DNA from: Roseobacter litoralis Och 149
Lineage (GTDB): Bacteria > Pseudomonadota > Alphaproteobacteria > Rhodobacterales > Rhodobacteraceae
Assembly: GCF_000154785.2 (NCBI RefSeq)
Contig: NC_015730.1
Location: 2,294,001-2,358,000 of the forward strand
Direction of reading: 5' to 3'
Length of the DNA: 64,000 nt
Position numbers and translations under genes: made by a program. Below the pieces are notes generated by a model that saw nothing but the letters and a program-made list of their open reading frames with translations, did no database searches and was not told the DNA's origin. Each line of letters opens with the position of its first letter. Position 1 is the stretch's first letter. Positions 1 to 8,771 of this stretch are shown piece after piece.

Positions 1-342
1 AACCCAGACGATGAAATACCCCACCAACACGCCCGACCACCCGGCCCGCGTTCCCGTCGCGCTTACCATCAGGTCCTCATAGGCGCGCAGCGTCGGCAGC
101 AGCGTCGGCAGCATCATCGCCGCCATCATGATCGCCCACATCCAGAACAGCGGTCCGAAATTCGCCATCGGCATATACATCGGCATGCGCGGGTCCATGG
201 CCGCCATCCGCGCGCCCATTTCACCCGGACGCCCCAGCATATCCACATCCATGTCAATCGCCATTGTATACATCACCCACCACGCCGCCAGAATGGCACC
301 GAAAAAACCAAGCCAGAGGGTGGAGCGCATAATACCGTGCAC
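1..342 (-). CDS. DUF2182 predicted metal-binding integral membrane protein (partial)
   Basis: The reading frame runs off the left edge, so only the first 114 codons are visible. An N-terminal hydrophobic helix (LWLGFFGAILAAWW) is followed by a Met-rich stretch and then a second membrane segment with FWMWAIMMAAMMLPTLLP. The W-x-MM-AMMLP pattern is typical of the DUF2182 family of predicted metal-binding membrane proteins, whose biochemical role is unsettled. I chose the GTG at 342 because AAGGA lies about 8 nt upstream; an in-frame ATG at 330 is the alternative. The gene is divergent from the GntR regulator at 415, which may control it. The family call is fairly secure and the function is unknown. 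Confidence 0.7.
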   Translation of the reverse strand, partial: MHGIMRSTLWLGFFGAILAAWWVMYTMAIDMDVDMLGRPGEMGARMAAMDPRMPMYMPMANFGPLFWMWAIMMAAMMLPTLLPTLRAYEDLMVSATGTRAGWSGVLVGYFIVWV

Positions 343-396
343 GGGGGGATTCCTTTTCCTTGCACTTCAAATGCCAGACAATTAGAAAACGGGCAA

Positions 397-407
397 ACAT
401 TAAATGT
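397..407. promoter_or_regulatory. Short palindrome, possible GntR operator
   Basis: ACATT-A-AATGT is a perfect 5-bp inverted repeat 8 nt before the GntR start, in the 72-nt space between divergent genes. GntR/FadR proteins often bind such short palindromes next to their own gene. Only position and symmetry support this. Confidence 0.25.
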
Positions 408-414
408 AAGACAT

Positions 415-1146
415 ATGAAAATTGATCCTGAAAACCCCGCTGATCTATCCGCCCAGATTGCAGCCGCGATCCGGGATGCCATCGTGGCCGGCACGTTGCT
501 GGTGGATGCACGACTGCCGTCGGAGGCCGAACTGGCGGAACAATTCGACGTCTCGCGCCCGACCGTGCGCGAGGCACTCAAACGGCTGGCCGCGCAATCG
601 CTGATCCGCACGCAGCGCGGCGCAACGGGCGGGGCCTTTGTGAACCGGATTTCCTTTCAGGATGCCTATCCCCAGCAAATCACCACCTCGACCCTTTTGT
701 TGTCGATGAATGCCGTCAGCTTCAGCACCGCCTGCGAAGCGCGCTATGCGCTGGAGCGCGCCTGCGCGCCCCTTTCGGCAGAGCGGCGCACGGCGGATCA
801 CCTTGCGACCATGCGGGCCGAAATTCACCGCCAAAATCAACCGGGCCTGACGGATGAAGCCTTTTGCGCCTCCGATGTCGCGTTCCATCGTGCACTGGTG
901 GATGGTGCAGGTAATCCGGTGCTGAGCTATCAACTCGCCGGGGCGGTTGAGGCGATGCAACCCTTGATGAACATGATCACCTTCACTGCCCGCGACCGCG
1001 CGCGCATTGTCGCTCTGCATACAGACATCGCTGACGCCATTGAACGCGCCGAAGGCGATGCCACTGTCCGCGCCCTTTCGGCATTGGAACAAGAGACTCA
1101 ACACCTCGCCCAAAGCGTGTTCGCCGCCCGTGCCGGCAAATCCTGA
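415..1146 (+). CDS. GntR family transcriptional regulator, FadR subfamily
   Basis: A 243-residue DNA-binding repressor or activator. The N-terminal winged helix-turn-helix (about residues 10-75) contains RLPSEAELAEQFDVSRPTVREALKRL, close to the GntR consensus, followed by the usual RGATGGAFV wing. The C-terminal part is alpha-helical and fits an FCD ligand-binding domain. The reading frame is open from 337, but I chose the ATG at 415 because homologous proteins begin just before the HTH. It is divergent from the DUF2182 gene. The ligand cannot be inferred from context. Confidence 0.85.
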   Translation: MKIDPENPADLSAQIAAAIRDAIVAGTLLVDARLPSEAELAEQFDVSRPTVREALKRLAAQSLIRTQRGATGGAFVNRISFQDAYPQQITTSTLLLSMNAVSFSTACEARYALERACAPLSAERRTADHLATMRAEIHRQNQPGLTDEAFCASDVAFHRALVDGAGNPVLSYQLAGAVEAMQPLMNMITFTARDRARIVALHTDIADAIERAEGDATVRALSALEQETQHLAQSVFAARAGKS

Positions 1147-1245
1147 GCCCACAGGTCTCGTGGTATTGGCGCAGGGACTTCCCGCCAGCACATGCCCCGG
1201 TCGCTGCCCCTTGCATCGACGCGCATCCCGGCTAGATGCGATACC

Positions 1246-1599
1246 ATGACAGATATTCTCAACCTGATCGGCGCAATACTCACAATCGGATTTGGTCTCT
1301 TCGGCTTTCTCGCCCCGCGTTACACCGCCGCCGTGCTTGATCTGGAACCGACCACCTCGACCATGGGGCTATCGGAACTGCGCGCCTCGGTCGGTGGGCT
1401 CTTTGTGATGGCCGGCCTCGCTGCCATCTGGCTGGGCGACCCGCTGGCCTATGCGATGATCGGTTTTGCCTTTGCGGGGGCCGCTTTGGGCCGCGTGCTA
1501 TCGCTGATCTTTGACAAGCCACCTGTGATCAAAGTCCTGATCTTTGGCGGGATCGAGGCAGCGCTGGCCGCGTGGTTCCTGATCGCCAATCTGGCCTGA
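1246..1599 (+). CDS. Small four-helix membrane protein, DUF4345-like
   Basis: A 117-residue hydrophobic protein with four predicted membrane segments: ILNLIGAILTIGFGLFGFL near the N-terminus, then segments beginning around GGLFVMAGLAAIW, AYAMIGFAFAGAALG and VLIFGGIEAALAAWFLI. The conserved LRASVGGLF and ALGRVLSL patterns resemble the DUF4345 family, whose function is unknown. The frame is open from 1192, but the start at 1246 (MTDILN) places the first helix at the N-terminus. It stands alone between the GntR gene and a convergent NUDIX gene. Confidence 0.65.
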   Translation: MTDILNLIGAILTIGFGLFGFLAPRYTAAVLDLEPTTSTMGLSELRASVGGLFVMAGLAAIWLGDPLAYAMIGFAFAGAALGRVLSLIFDKPPVIKVLIFGGIEAALAAWFLIANLA

Positions 1600-1727
1600 C
1601 ACCATAGATTTTCATTCACCCGACTGCTTCAAATAGGGCGAATGGAGAGCACAGGGTTGTCCTTGGACTGCATCCGCTACCACGCTGCCCACCAGCGCTT
1701 TGAGAGCCGACAGAACAGCTTACGATA

Positions 1728-2189
1728 CTACGTTGATTGTGATCTTTCCCGAAGCTGGGTCTTGAGGCCAGTGGGGTACAATTCCAAAGCCCCGCAATCC
1801 AGTTGCGCCACATCGTACCAGCGGGCGAGACACTTGTCGCCATTGTCCTCAAAATACTCAATCGGTCCTTCGCTCACATAAGCATCTGCTGGAAATGTGA
1901 CATCACAAACAAACGCGACCTCATGTCCAACCATACCTTGGTGCATGTAGATATTTTCCAGAACCATTGGGGTACCAACCACTTCGACCACAACACCAAG
2001 TTCCTCACGAAACTCTCTGACCAACGCGTCGCACCAGGTTTCACCGAATTCCACCCGACCGCCCAGTGGTCTGACCCCATCGACGGTGCCATCATCACGG
2101 CAAATCTCGCTCGCGAGCAACAGACCGTCACGCCAGACAAGTCCCAAAGCCTTGACCTCTATGTTCTGCCGTGGTCGCCAGATGTTCAT
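1728..2189 (-). CDS. NUDIX hydrolase
   Basis: A 153-residue protein with a complete Nudix box: G, five residues, E, seven residues, then REFREELGV, matching GX5EX7REUXEEXGU. The box binds Mg2+ and carries the catalytic glutamates that split nucleoside diphosphate-X substrates. It follows a GVRPLGGRVEFGE entry typical of MutT-like folds. The substrate cannot be predicted. The frame is open to 2279, but the ATG at 2189 (MNIWRPRQ) gives a normal-length Nudix protein, with TTTAGGA directly upstream. Confidence 0.85.
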   Translation of the reverse strand: MNIWRPRQNIEVKALGLVWRDGLLLASEICRDDGTVDGVRPLGGRVEFGETWCDALVREFREELGVVVEVVGTPMVLENIYMHQGMVGHEVAFVCDVTFPADAYVSEGPIEYFEDNGDKCLARWYDVAQLDCGALELYPTGLKTQLRERSQST

Positions 2190-2394
2190 TCCTAAATTGT
2201 ACTGCTCAGGATCGATAAGACAACAGGCCTGTTGCGCGCCACTCGTCCTTAGATTCGACCTGAAACACGACAGCCGCAAAAATTGTCGTGGCCGCGACGC
2301 AGAATTTACATTAACAAAAAATCTTTAAACACTGTATTTAAACACTATTATTTCCTTATGCGGCTTGCAGTCCAGTTTCGCCGTAAGATCGTTG

Positions 2395-2745
2395 CCTCTT
2401 GAGATTTGCGAACACTTCGCCTATGTAATCGATGTCCCTCGGGACTATGAACATAAACGCGCTCGTAATAAGCGGATCGGACCCGGGGGCGGTACCCGGC
2501 GACTCCACCAAACATCCTTCATTTGGGGATCATGGGGTCGAAACAGGATCGACGAACGTCTAAAGGGGTTTGCTTTGTTTCGGCTGTCTGCCACCGTTAT
2601 CGGCGAAACATGTACAATTGCAAATGACAATCGTGCTCCAGTAGCGATGGCCGCGTAAGCGGTTTCAGCCACTGAAACTTAACTCCCTGGGTTTAGCGAC
2701 CTAGGGCGGGGTTCGCAGGCACCTGGCAACAGAAGCCTGCACTTT
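2395..2745 (+). ncRNA. ssrA: tmRNA, circularly permuted two-piece form
   Basis: tmRNA rescues stalled ribosomes and adds a degradation tag. The order here is the permuted alphaproteobacterial one, with the acceptor piece first. A T-arm-like stem ends in ACTCCACCA at 2502-2510. A short spacer follows, then the coding piece begins near 2534 with GGGGTCG, which can form a 7-bp acceptor stem with CGACTCC (2500-2506) through one G-U pair. The resume codon GCA at 2620 opens a tag frame ending at 2658 that reads ANDNRAPVAMAA. TGCGAAC (2407-2413) pairs with GTTCGCA (2711-2717), joining the 5' end of the acceptor piece to the 3' end of the coding piece. Exact mature ends are estimates. The SspB adaptor gene for such tags lies 2 kb downstream. 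Confidence 0.93.
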
Positions 2746-2775
2746 ACACCTCCCCCCAAATGAATTTCTCCTGAA

Positions 2776-2790
2776 GCAACTTTAGGTTGC
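2776..2790 (+). terminator. Weak hairpin after ssrA
   Basis: GCAAC-TTTAG-GTTGC forms a 5-bp stem, followed by an AT-rich stretch without a clean T run. Together with the GCAGGC/GCCTGC stem at 2715-2740 it may end ssrA transcription. Confidence 0.3.
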
Positions 2791-2849
2791 ATAAATTTAC
2801 TCTTTATACGCCGATAGGTGGTATTCCACCTGTATAGGCGGGAAAACAA

Positions 2850-3278
2850 ATGCTGAGCAAAACTGAAATCATCCAAAGATGGTATGAAGAGATATGGGTC
2901 AAGGGAAACTGGGGTATGATCGACCAGATCTACCGACCTGCGCCTGAAAGTGAATCGCTCATACCGGGTGGTTTGATCGACACGCTCGAAGCACGCGAGT
3001 TGGTCACAATTTTCAACAACCTGATCACGGATCAAAAGATCCGGATTGTCCATTGCGTCGCAGACGGTGAGTGGGTCTCCGCTCTGGTTGAGATGTATGG
3101 TTTCAAGGCGGGCACTGACAAACCCATCAACATGCGGTGGCTGACCATGGTGCGCCTTGACAAAGAAATTATCGTTGAGAGCTATCCGGCGGTTGATTTC
3201 GTGTCGCTTTTTGAACAGCTGGGCCAGTTGCCGCCAAACAGTTTTGAGTTGCTGCTCAGCGGGACGGTCTTCAAGTAA
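2850..3278 (+). CDS. SnoaL-like (NTF2-fold) protein
   Basis: A 142-residue soluble protein. The opening KTEIIQRWYEEIWVKGNWGMIDQIY and the later pattern of a predicted cone-shaped alpha+beta fold (DGEWVSALVEMYGFKAGT, INMRWLTMVRLDKEIIVES) match the ester cyclase/SnoaL-like branch of the NTF2 superfamily. Members range from polyketide cyclases to small-molecule-binding proteins, so no reaction is assigned. It follows ssrA and precedes chrA on the same strand, without evident co-transcription. The start lacks a strong ribosome-binding site. Confidence 0.6.
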   Translation: MLSKTEIIQRWYEEIWVKGNWGMIDQIYRPAPESESLIPGGLIDTLEARELVTIFNNLITDQKIRIVHCVADGEWVSALVEMYGFKAGTDKPINMRWLTMVRLDKEIIVESYPAVDFVSLFEQLGQLPPNSFELLLSGTVFK

Positions 3279-3386
3279 CGGTTCACAATTGACCCAAAGC
3301 ATGGCGATGTGTCACATCTAGCACCGAGGCCAGAGCGGTTGGCGATGCGTCCCTTCGCGTAACATCCCGCACCACCATGGCAAGCC

Positions 3387-4649
3387 ATGAAAGTGACGGA
3401 AATGACCGCGCCAACACCCATCCAGTTATGCCGGGTCTTTGCCCGTATCGGCGTTTTATCATTTGGGGGACCGGCTGCGCAGATTGCGCTGATGCACCGA
3501 ACGCTGGTTGAAGAAAACAAATGGCTGTCCGAAGATGTCTTTCTGCGTGCGCTTTCGCTGTGCATGCTCCTGCCCGGACCCGAGGCGATGCAACTCGCAA
3601 CCTACGCGGGCTGGCGTTTGCACGGTGTGCGAGGTGGGCTGATCGCAGGGCTTTTGTTTGTGCTGCCCGGCGCGGTCGTGATCCCTGCCCTCGCCCTGAT
3701 TTATGCGACTTTTGGTCAGGTACCGCTGGTTCAGGCCGCTTTCACCGGGGTTAAAGCGGCCGTCATCGTGATCGTCCTGCAAGCGCTGGTCAAAGTATCT
3801 GACAAAGCGCTGACCAGCAAAGGCGCATGGGCGCTTGCAGGCGCGGCTTTCGTCTCTTTGTATTTCCTCAGTGTTCCCTACCCGATCATTATCGCAAGCG
3901 CCGCCACTGTCGGGGCTGTCGCAATGAAAACAACAGAACCGCAGGTCATCGACGCAAAACCCAAAGCAACAAATCCCATTTCCACCCTTCTGATCTGGGG
4001 CGTCTTGTGGTCCTGTCCGATCATCTTGCTGACGCTGATCGACCATACGTTCCTGATGCAGATTGCGCTGTTCTTTTCAAAGTTGGCGATTGTGACTTTT
4101 GGCGGGGCCTATGCTGTGCTGGCCTATATGACCCAAACTGTGGTGGCAGATTACGGCTGGATTACGACAGGGCAGATGATGGATGCCTTGGGTCTTGCGG
4201 AAACCACGCCCGGGCCGCTCATTCTGGTCACGCAATTTGTCGCAATGATTGCCGGGTTCAATGAAAGCGGGCCTCTTTTAGCGCTGGCCGCGGGTGCCGT
4301 TGCGCTCTGGGTAACGTTTACTCCTTGCTTTTTATGGATTTTCCTCGCCGGTCCCTATCTGGATGTGATCGCAAACCGCCCGCGCGTGTCTGCCGCGCTC
4401 AGGGCCATTACCGCAGCGGTCGTGGGGGTAATCCTAAATCTCGCGGTGTGGTTTTCGATCCATGTGCTGTTTGCGCAGGTCACCACACTGCCCGGATTGC
4501 AAGCCCCTGCCCCCGTGTTGACATCGCTGGATTTCAAAGCGCTCGGCCTGACGGTGCTGGCCGCTGTCATTTTGCTGCTGCTCAAGCGTGGTATTGCGGA
4601 AACTTTGGGCATATTGGCTCTTGCGGGGCTCGGCCTGAGCCTTCTTTAA
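3387..4649 (+). CDS. chrA: Chromate efflux transporter, CHR family (two-domain)
   Basis: A 420-residue inner-membrane protein with two homologous CHR halves. The first half carries ARIGVLSFGGPAAQIALMHR and ALSLCMLLPGPEAMQLATYAGW; the second carries SKLAIVTFGGAYAVLAYMTQ and ALGLAETTPGPLILVTQFVA. The paired FGG and PGP motifs are hallmarks of long-chain ChrA proteins, which export chromate, although many family members have no tested substrate. A basic/acidic loop near residues 180-195 separates the halves. The next in-frame ATG at 3402 is an equally plausible start. It is followed 91 nt later by sspB. Confidence 0.9.
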   Translation: MKVTEMTAPTPIQLCRVFARIGVLSFGGPAAQIALMHRTLVEENKWLSEDVFLRALSLCMLLPGPEAMQLATYAGWRLHGVRGGLIAGLLFVLPGAVVIPALALIYATFGQVPLVQAAFTGVKAAVIVIVLQALVKVSDKALTSKGAWALAGAAFVSLYFLSVPYPIIIASAATVGAVAMKTTEPQVIDAKPKATNPISTLLIWGVLWSCPIILLTLIDHTFLMQIALFFSKLAIVTFGGAYAVLAYMTQTVVADYGWITTGQMMDALGLAETTPGPLILVTQFVAMIAGFNESGPLLALAAGAVALWVTFTPCFLWIFLAGPYLDVIANRPRVSAALRAITAAVVGVILNLAVWFSIHVLFAQVTTLPGLQAPAPVLTSLDFKALGLTVLAAVILLLLKRGIAETLGILALAGLGLSLL

Positions 4650-4740
4650 GACGACGCACGCATTGACGCAGACACCTCTTTTATCCCCGGAGGAATCGGC
4701 TATGCTCGCAACAGAAGAATTCTTTGCTTCAAGGAATAAG

Positions 4741-5229
4741 ATGACCCGCTCCATTGATTACGGCAACTTGATGCACGAGGCCATGCGTGGCCTGATCCGT
4801 AAAGTGTTGCTGGATGTGTGCGATAACGGCCTGCCGGGGGAGCATCATTTTTTCATCACCTTCGACACCGGGCACCCCGATGCGGAACTGGCCGATTGGT
4901 TGTTTGACCGCTATCCTGGCGAAATGACGGTGGTGATGCAGCATTGGTATGACAACCTAGAGGTGACCGACGAAGGGTTTTCCGTCACGCTGAATTTTGG
5001 CGATGCGCCAGAGCCACTGTATATTCCATATGACGCGATCAAGACGTTCGTTGATCCGTCGGTTGAATTCGGGCTGCGTTTTGAGACACAAAGCGATGAG
5101 GACGAAGAGGCAGCGCCGTCACAATTGCCCGCCACATCGCAGGTTGAAAAACCTGACACTGAGAAAGCAGAAACTGACGATGGCGCCAAAGATGCTGAGA
5201 TCGTATCGCTGGACAGTTTCCGCAAGTAG
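4741..5229 (+). CDS. sspB: SspB-family ClpXP adaptor
   Basis: A 162-residue cytoplasmic adaptor that, in this family, binds ssrA-tagged proteins and delivers them to ClpXP. The folded domain spans about residues 1-115 (SIDYGNLMHEAMRGLIRKVL through IPYDAIKTFVDPSVEFGLRF). A long acidic, presumably flexible linker follows, ending in a hydrophobic/basic tail (EIVSLDSFRK), the expected position of the ClpX-binding XB motif. I chose the ATG at 4741 over the longer frame because AAGGAA lies 6 nt upstream. The tmRNA gene is 2 kb away, giving a local tagging-and-delivery pair. Confidence 0.88.
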   Translation: MTRSIDYGNLMHEAMRGLIRKVLLDVCDNGLPGEHHFFITFDTGHPDAELADWLFDRYPGEMTVVMQHWYDNLEVTDEGFSVTLNFGDAPEPLYIPYDAIKTFVDPSVEFGLRFETQSDEDEEAAPSQLPATSQVEKPDTEKAETDDGAKDAEIVSLDSFRK

Positions 5230-5236
5230 GCGCGCG

Positions 5237-5791
5237 CTACTCGCGTTTCAAAAGGGTTGAAACCGTCCGCTGGATTTCACCGTCCCGAATGGACTGGAAC
5301 TCCAGCATTAGTCCGCGTGAGGCCAGCGACCGGTCGAACTGCTGAATTTCATAGCCCCCGTCTTCGGTAACGTACATTGAGTAAACACTCAGCGTTTCTC
5401 CGACGATCCGTCCCCAGACGTAGGGTTCGCCCTTCATCGGATCAAGCTGCGCTGTATGTCCGAAAACGTTGCGCTTCATGGCTGAGGCGAAGACCCCGGG
5501 GCGCGCGCTCGGTACGAAATCAATGGTATAGGCTTTTTCTTTGGCGGTGCCATCTTTGCGATAGGTTGTTGACTTCCAATAGACCCGAAACCCTTCTTTG
5601 GTTTCAGATATCTGAACGCTCATATCCCGCGGTCGCGTTGAACCATCAGCAGATTGGACATCAGCGGACCCGACAAAGCTCCCGACAAACCGCGAAATAT
5701 CAGCAGTTGCGGAAGAGGCCGCGATCAACAGTCCCATGATCAATGCCGCGCAGGCAAAACCCCAACGACACTGCAAGAATTGGCGGTTCAT
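5237..5791 (-). CDS. Exported protein of unknown function
   Basis: A 184-residue protein with an apparent Sec signal peptide: basic start MNRQFLQCRWGF, a hydrophobic core ALIMGLLIAASSATA, and probable cleavage after ATA near residue 30. The mature part is rich in beta strands and polar residues (FVGSFVGSADVQSADGSTRPRD, VQISETKEGFRVYWKSTTY), suggesting a small periplasmic barrel or lipid-binding fold. I do not recognise a named family. It is convergent with sspB, separated by 7 nt. Confidence 0.65.
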   Translation of the reverse strand: MNRQFLQCRWGFACAALIMGLLIAASSATADISRFVGSFVGSADVQSADGSTRPRDMSVQISETKEGFRVYWKSTTYRKDGTAKEKAYTIDFVPSARPGVFASAMKRNVFGHTAQLDPMKGEPYVWGRIVGETLSVYSMYVTEDGGYEIQQFDRSLASRGLMLEFQSIRDGEIQRTVSTLLKRE

Positions 5792-5969
5792 ATGAAATCC
5801 TCCAAGGCTGGACCCTCTTCGCCGCTTGAGTCTAGCCCAAGCGGTGGCTGCAGGATATCAGATAATGCCTTTGGATGGTCAAACAATGGCTATGGGTATC
5901 CGCAGTGCTGTTGCACGATACGGTCGGCACCGCTAAACCGCATAGAAAGCCAGTGTAACGGAGCGCAGA

Positions 5970-7361
5970 ATGACCCAAACCCGAACAGAAACCGATAGTT
6001 TTGGCCCGCTTGAGGTCCCTGCCGACAAATACTGGGGTGCTCAGACGCAGCGGTCGATCATCAACTTTCCCATTGGATGGGAAAAACAGCCCGTCGCGAT
6101 CGTCCGCGCCCTGGGGGTGATCAAACAGGCCTGTGCGCAGGCAAATCTTGAGCTGGGCAAACTGGATGATGCACGCGGTGACGCGATCATTCAGGCCGCA
6201 AGCGAAGTGGTGGCGGGCAAGTTTGACGACAATTTCCCGCTTGTCGTGTGGCAGACCGGGTCTGGGACCCAGTCGAACATGAACGCCAATGAGGTCATCG
6301 CCAACCGCGCGATTGAAATCATGGGCGGGGAAATCGGCTCCAAAGACCCCGTTCATCCGAATGATCACTGTAACATGGGGCAATCGTCAAACGATACCTT
6401 CCCCACGGCCATGCATATTTCTGCCGCCATGACGGCCCGCGACGTTCTGTTGCCGGGGTTGGAAAAACTGCATGCCGCTCTTGAAGTCAAAATCGCAGAA
6501 TTCGATGGGATCATCAAAATCGGGCGCACGCATACGCAGGACGCGACCCCTCTGACCCTCAGTCAGGAATTCTCGGGCTATGCGCATCAGGTTGCCATGG
6601 GCATCCAGCGCGTCAAGGATGCCTTGGGTCGGATTTATGAGCTTGCGCAGGGGGGTACGGCCGTGGGCACGGGTCTGAACACGCCTGTGGGCTGGGATGT
6701 GATGGTCGCCAAGAACATGGCCGACATCACGGGGCTGCCGTTCATCACCGCGCCGAACAAATTCGAGGCGCTCGCCGCGCATGATGCCATGGTTGAAATA
6801 TCGGGTGCGCTGAAGGTCGTTGCCGCGAGCCTGTTCAAAATTGCCAATGACATTCGATTTCTGGGGTCAGGACCGCGGTGCGGTCTGGGTGAACTGGTGC
6901 TGCCCGAAAACGAACCCGGCTCCTCCATCATGCCCGGCAAGGTCAACCCGACGCAGTGCGAAGCCCTGACGCAGGTTTGCGCGCATGTCTTCGGCAATGA
7001 CGCAGCCGTTGGGTTCGCCGGCTCGCAAGGGCATTTCGAATTGAATGTGTATAAACCGATGATGGCGTATAACGTCCTGCAATCCATGCAGCTGTTGGGG
7101 GATGCAGCATCAACCTTTACGGACAACCTCATTGACGGGCTGACAGCGGATGCGGACCGCATCGAGCGCCTGATGCGCGAAAGCCTGATGCTCGTCACAG
7201 CGCTGGCCCCGGAAATCGGCTATGACAACGCCACCAAAGTCGCCAAGACAGCGCATAAAAACGGCACGACCCTCAAAGAAGAAGCCATTGCGCTGGGTTT
7301 TGTCGACGCAGAAACCTTCGAACGCGTTGTGCGTCCGGAAAACATGATTGGACCCAAATGA
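5970..7361 (+). CDS. fumC: Class II fumarate hydratase
   Basis: A TCA-cycle enzyme interconverting fumarate and L-malate without an iron-sulfur cluster. The 463-residue length is normal for FumC. Conserved blocks are seen in order: [20 protein letters not shown] (about residues 95-115), [20 protein letters not shown] (about 185) and the superfamily signature [13 protein letters not shown] (about 316-328). The last is the flexible catalytic loop carrying the active-site Ser. Its stop codon overlaps the start of the next small gene in an ATGA arrangement, and a third small gene follows the same way, so the three probably form one transcript. Confidence 0.97.
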   Translation: MTQTRTETDSFGPLEVPADKYWGAQTQRSIINFPIGWEKQPVAIVRALGVIKQACAQANLELGKLDDARGDAIIQAASEVVAGKFDDNFPLVVWQTGSGTQSNMNANEVIANRAIEIMGGEIGSKDPVHPNDHCNMGQSSNDTFPTAMHISAAMTARDVLLPGLEKLHAALEVKIAEFDGIIKIGRTHTQDATPLTLSQEFSGYAHQVAMGIQRVKDALGRIYELAQGGTAVGTGLNTPVGWDVMVAKNMADITGLPFITAPNKFEALAAHDAMVEISGALKVVAASLFKIANDIRFLGSGPRCGLGELVLPENEPGSSIMPGKVNPTQCEALTQVCAHVFGNDAAVGFAGSQGHFELNVYKPMMAYNVLQSMQLLGDAASTFTDNLIDGLTADADRIERLMRESLMLVTALAPEIGYDNATKVAKTAHKNGTTLKEEAIALGFVDAETFERVVRPENMIGPK

Positions 7362-7534
7362 TCACGCCCGTTAACCTCAACAAGGTCAAGAAAGAACGCA
7401 ATCGCGCATCGCGCAAGGCACGGGCTGATGAAAACGCTGTTAATTTCGGCCAGAGCAAATCACAAAAAGAACTGCTGAAAGCAAAGGCCGACAAGATCGC
7501 GCGCAACCTGGACGCCCATAAGCGAGAAACATGA
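7358..7534 (+). CDS. Small basic protein, DUF4169
   Basis: A 58-residue protein beginning [20 protein letters not shown]. The sequence of a VNLN start, a run of Lys/Arg, [14 protein letters not shown] in the middle and LDAHKRET at the end matches the DUF4169 family of short alphaproteobacterial proteins with unknown function. It starts with the ATG that overlaps the fumC stop codon and ends in another ATGA overlap with the next gene. The two-sided translational coupling supports it being a real gene. It should be mostly helical and highly charged. Confidence 0.82.
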   Translation: MITPVNLNKVKKERNRASRKARADENAVNFGQSKSQKELLKAKADKIARNLDAHKRET

Positions 7535-7773
7535 GCGGGCGGCCGGTCAAACACTCGGTGACCCTGAAAGGTCACCGAACGTCCATATCGCTTGAAGACG
7601 CGTTCTGGATGGAACTGCGGCGTATTTCGGCAGAAACCAACAAACCAATCAATGCCTTAGTAGCCGACATTGATGTGAAACGCGGGACCAGACTTGGGCT
7701 GGCCTCCGCGATCCGGGTGTTTGTTCTCGAAGATTTAAAGGCGCAGCTTGAGCGCGCTCAGATGGACGCCTGA
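7531..7773 (+). CDS. Ribbon-helix-helix domain protein (RHH_4 type)
   Basis: An 80-residue protein. The N-terminal strand KHSVTLKGHRTSISLEDAFW and helices ELRRISAETNKPINALVADID and LASAIRVFVLEDLK fit a ribbon-helix-helix DNA-binding fold of the RHH_4 group found in alphaproteobacteria, often near fumC. It overlaps the DUF4169 stop by ATGA and converges with fda, their 3' ends overlapping by 16 bp. Its DNA target is unknown. Confidence 0.8.
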   Translation: MSGRPVKHSVTLKGHRTSISLEDAFWMELRRISAETNKPINALVADIDVKRGTRLGLASAIRVFVLEDLKAQLERAQMDA

Positions 7774-8648
7774 TAGATCTTGTCGATGTTGCTGCCCAAT
7801 GCGGCACCAAACTCAGCATCTGTCATCTTGACGTTCAGACCTTCGCTCAGCGCTCTGCTGAAGCTCGCGATCATATGCTTGTTTTCTGAGAGTTTCGCCG
7901 ATGCGACATCCGTTGAATACCCCCCCGACAGCGCGACAACACGCAACACGCGCGGGTGCTGCGCAAGCCCATCATAGAGGCCCGGTTGGTCCGGCAATGT
8001 CAGTTTCAGCATTACATCCACACCATCATCCAACGCATCAAGATGCTTCGCGATCTCCGCCTCCAAAAGCGTCTCGGCTTCAGCTTTGGTCTCGGAGTGG
8101 ATGTTCACTTCCGGCTCAAGGATCGGCACAAGACCTGCTGCAAGCACAGTCTGGGCCACCTCGAATTGCTGGGCCACAATTGCCGCGACCCCTTCAGCAT
8201 TTGCCTCATTGATTACGGAACGCTCTTTTGTTCCGAACACGCCTTTGCCTTTGGCAGTGGCCAGCACCTCGTTGAGACCTGGCATCGGTTTGAGCATCTG
8301 CACACCGTTCGCCTGCTCTTCCAGACCTTTGTCGATTTTGAGGAAGGGAACAATACCCCGGCTGTTCCAAAGCAGTTCCGCGACGGGCGTGCCGTTGATT
8401 TCATCATGCATCGTGCGCTCAAACAGGATGGCACCGATGATCTTGGCATTGGTAAAGTCATCCGCAAGAATAATCCGCGCGCGCATATCATGCATTGCCT
8501 TGAACATCGCCTCGTCACCCTCATAATCCGTGGGTTCAACGCCATACAGGCTCAGCGCTTTTGGCGTGGACCCGCCAGACTGGTCCAGCGCGGCAACAAA
8601 GCCCGCGCCCGATTTCATTTGTTCACGCATCTTACTGTGGTCTGACAT
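7758..8648 (-). CDS. fda: Class I fructose-bisphosphate aldolase
   Basis: Catalyses cleavage or formation of fructose 1,6-bisphosphate in glycolysis and gluconeogenesis through a Schiff base. The 296-residue protein carries the bacterial class I pattern GAGFVAALDQSGGSTPKAL near the N-terminus and GLVPILEPEVNIHSE, followed by DVMLKLTLPDQPGLY. The Lys in MLKLTLP is the expected Schiff-base residue, and the end includes ALSGGYSTDVA for phosphate binding. It is a single gene, convergent with the RHH gene. Confidence 0.95.
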   Translation of the reverse strand: MSDHSKMREQMKSGAGFVAALDQSGGSTPKALSLYGVEPTDYEGDEAMFKAMHDMRARIILADDFTNAKIIGAILFERTMHDEINGTPVAELLWNSRGIVPFLKIDKGLEEQANGVQMLKPMPGLNEVLATAKGKGVFGTKERSVINEANAEGVAAIVAQQFEVAQTVLAAGLVPILEPEVNIHSETKAEAETLLEAEIAKHLDALDDGVDVMLKLTLPDQPGLYDGLAQHPRVLRVVALSGGYSTDVASAKLSENKHMIASFSRALSEGLNVKMTDAEFGAALGSNIDKIYQASI

Positions 8649-8771
8649 TCCTACCTCTTCCTATGATTCCGAACGATCACCCGTCCTTAAATCAAGCCGT
8701 CAAAAGATGATATATGTTAGCGCCGGACAAGCCGCAGCCCATTGCGCTCCTGAGGCGTCACCGCACGCAAC

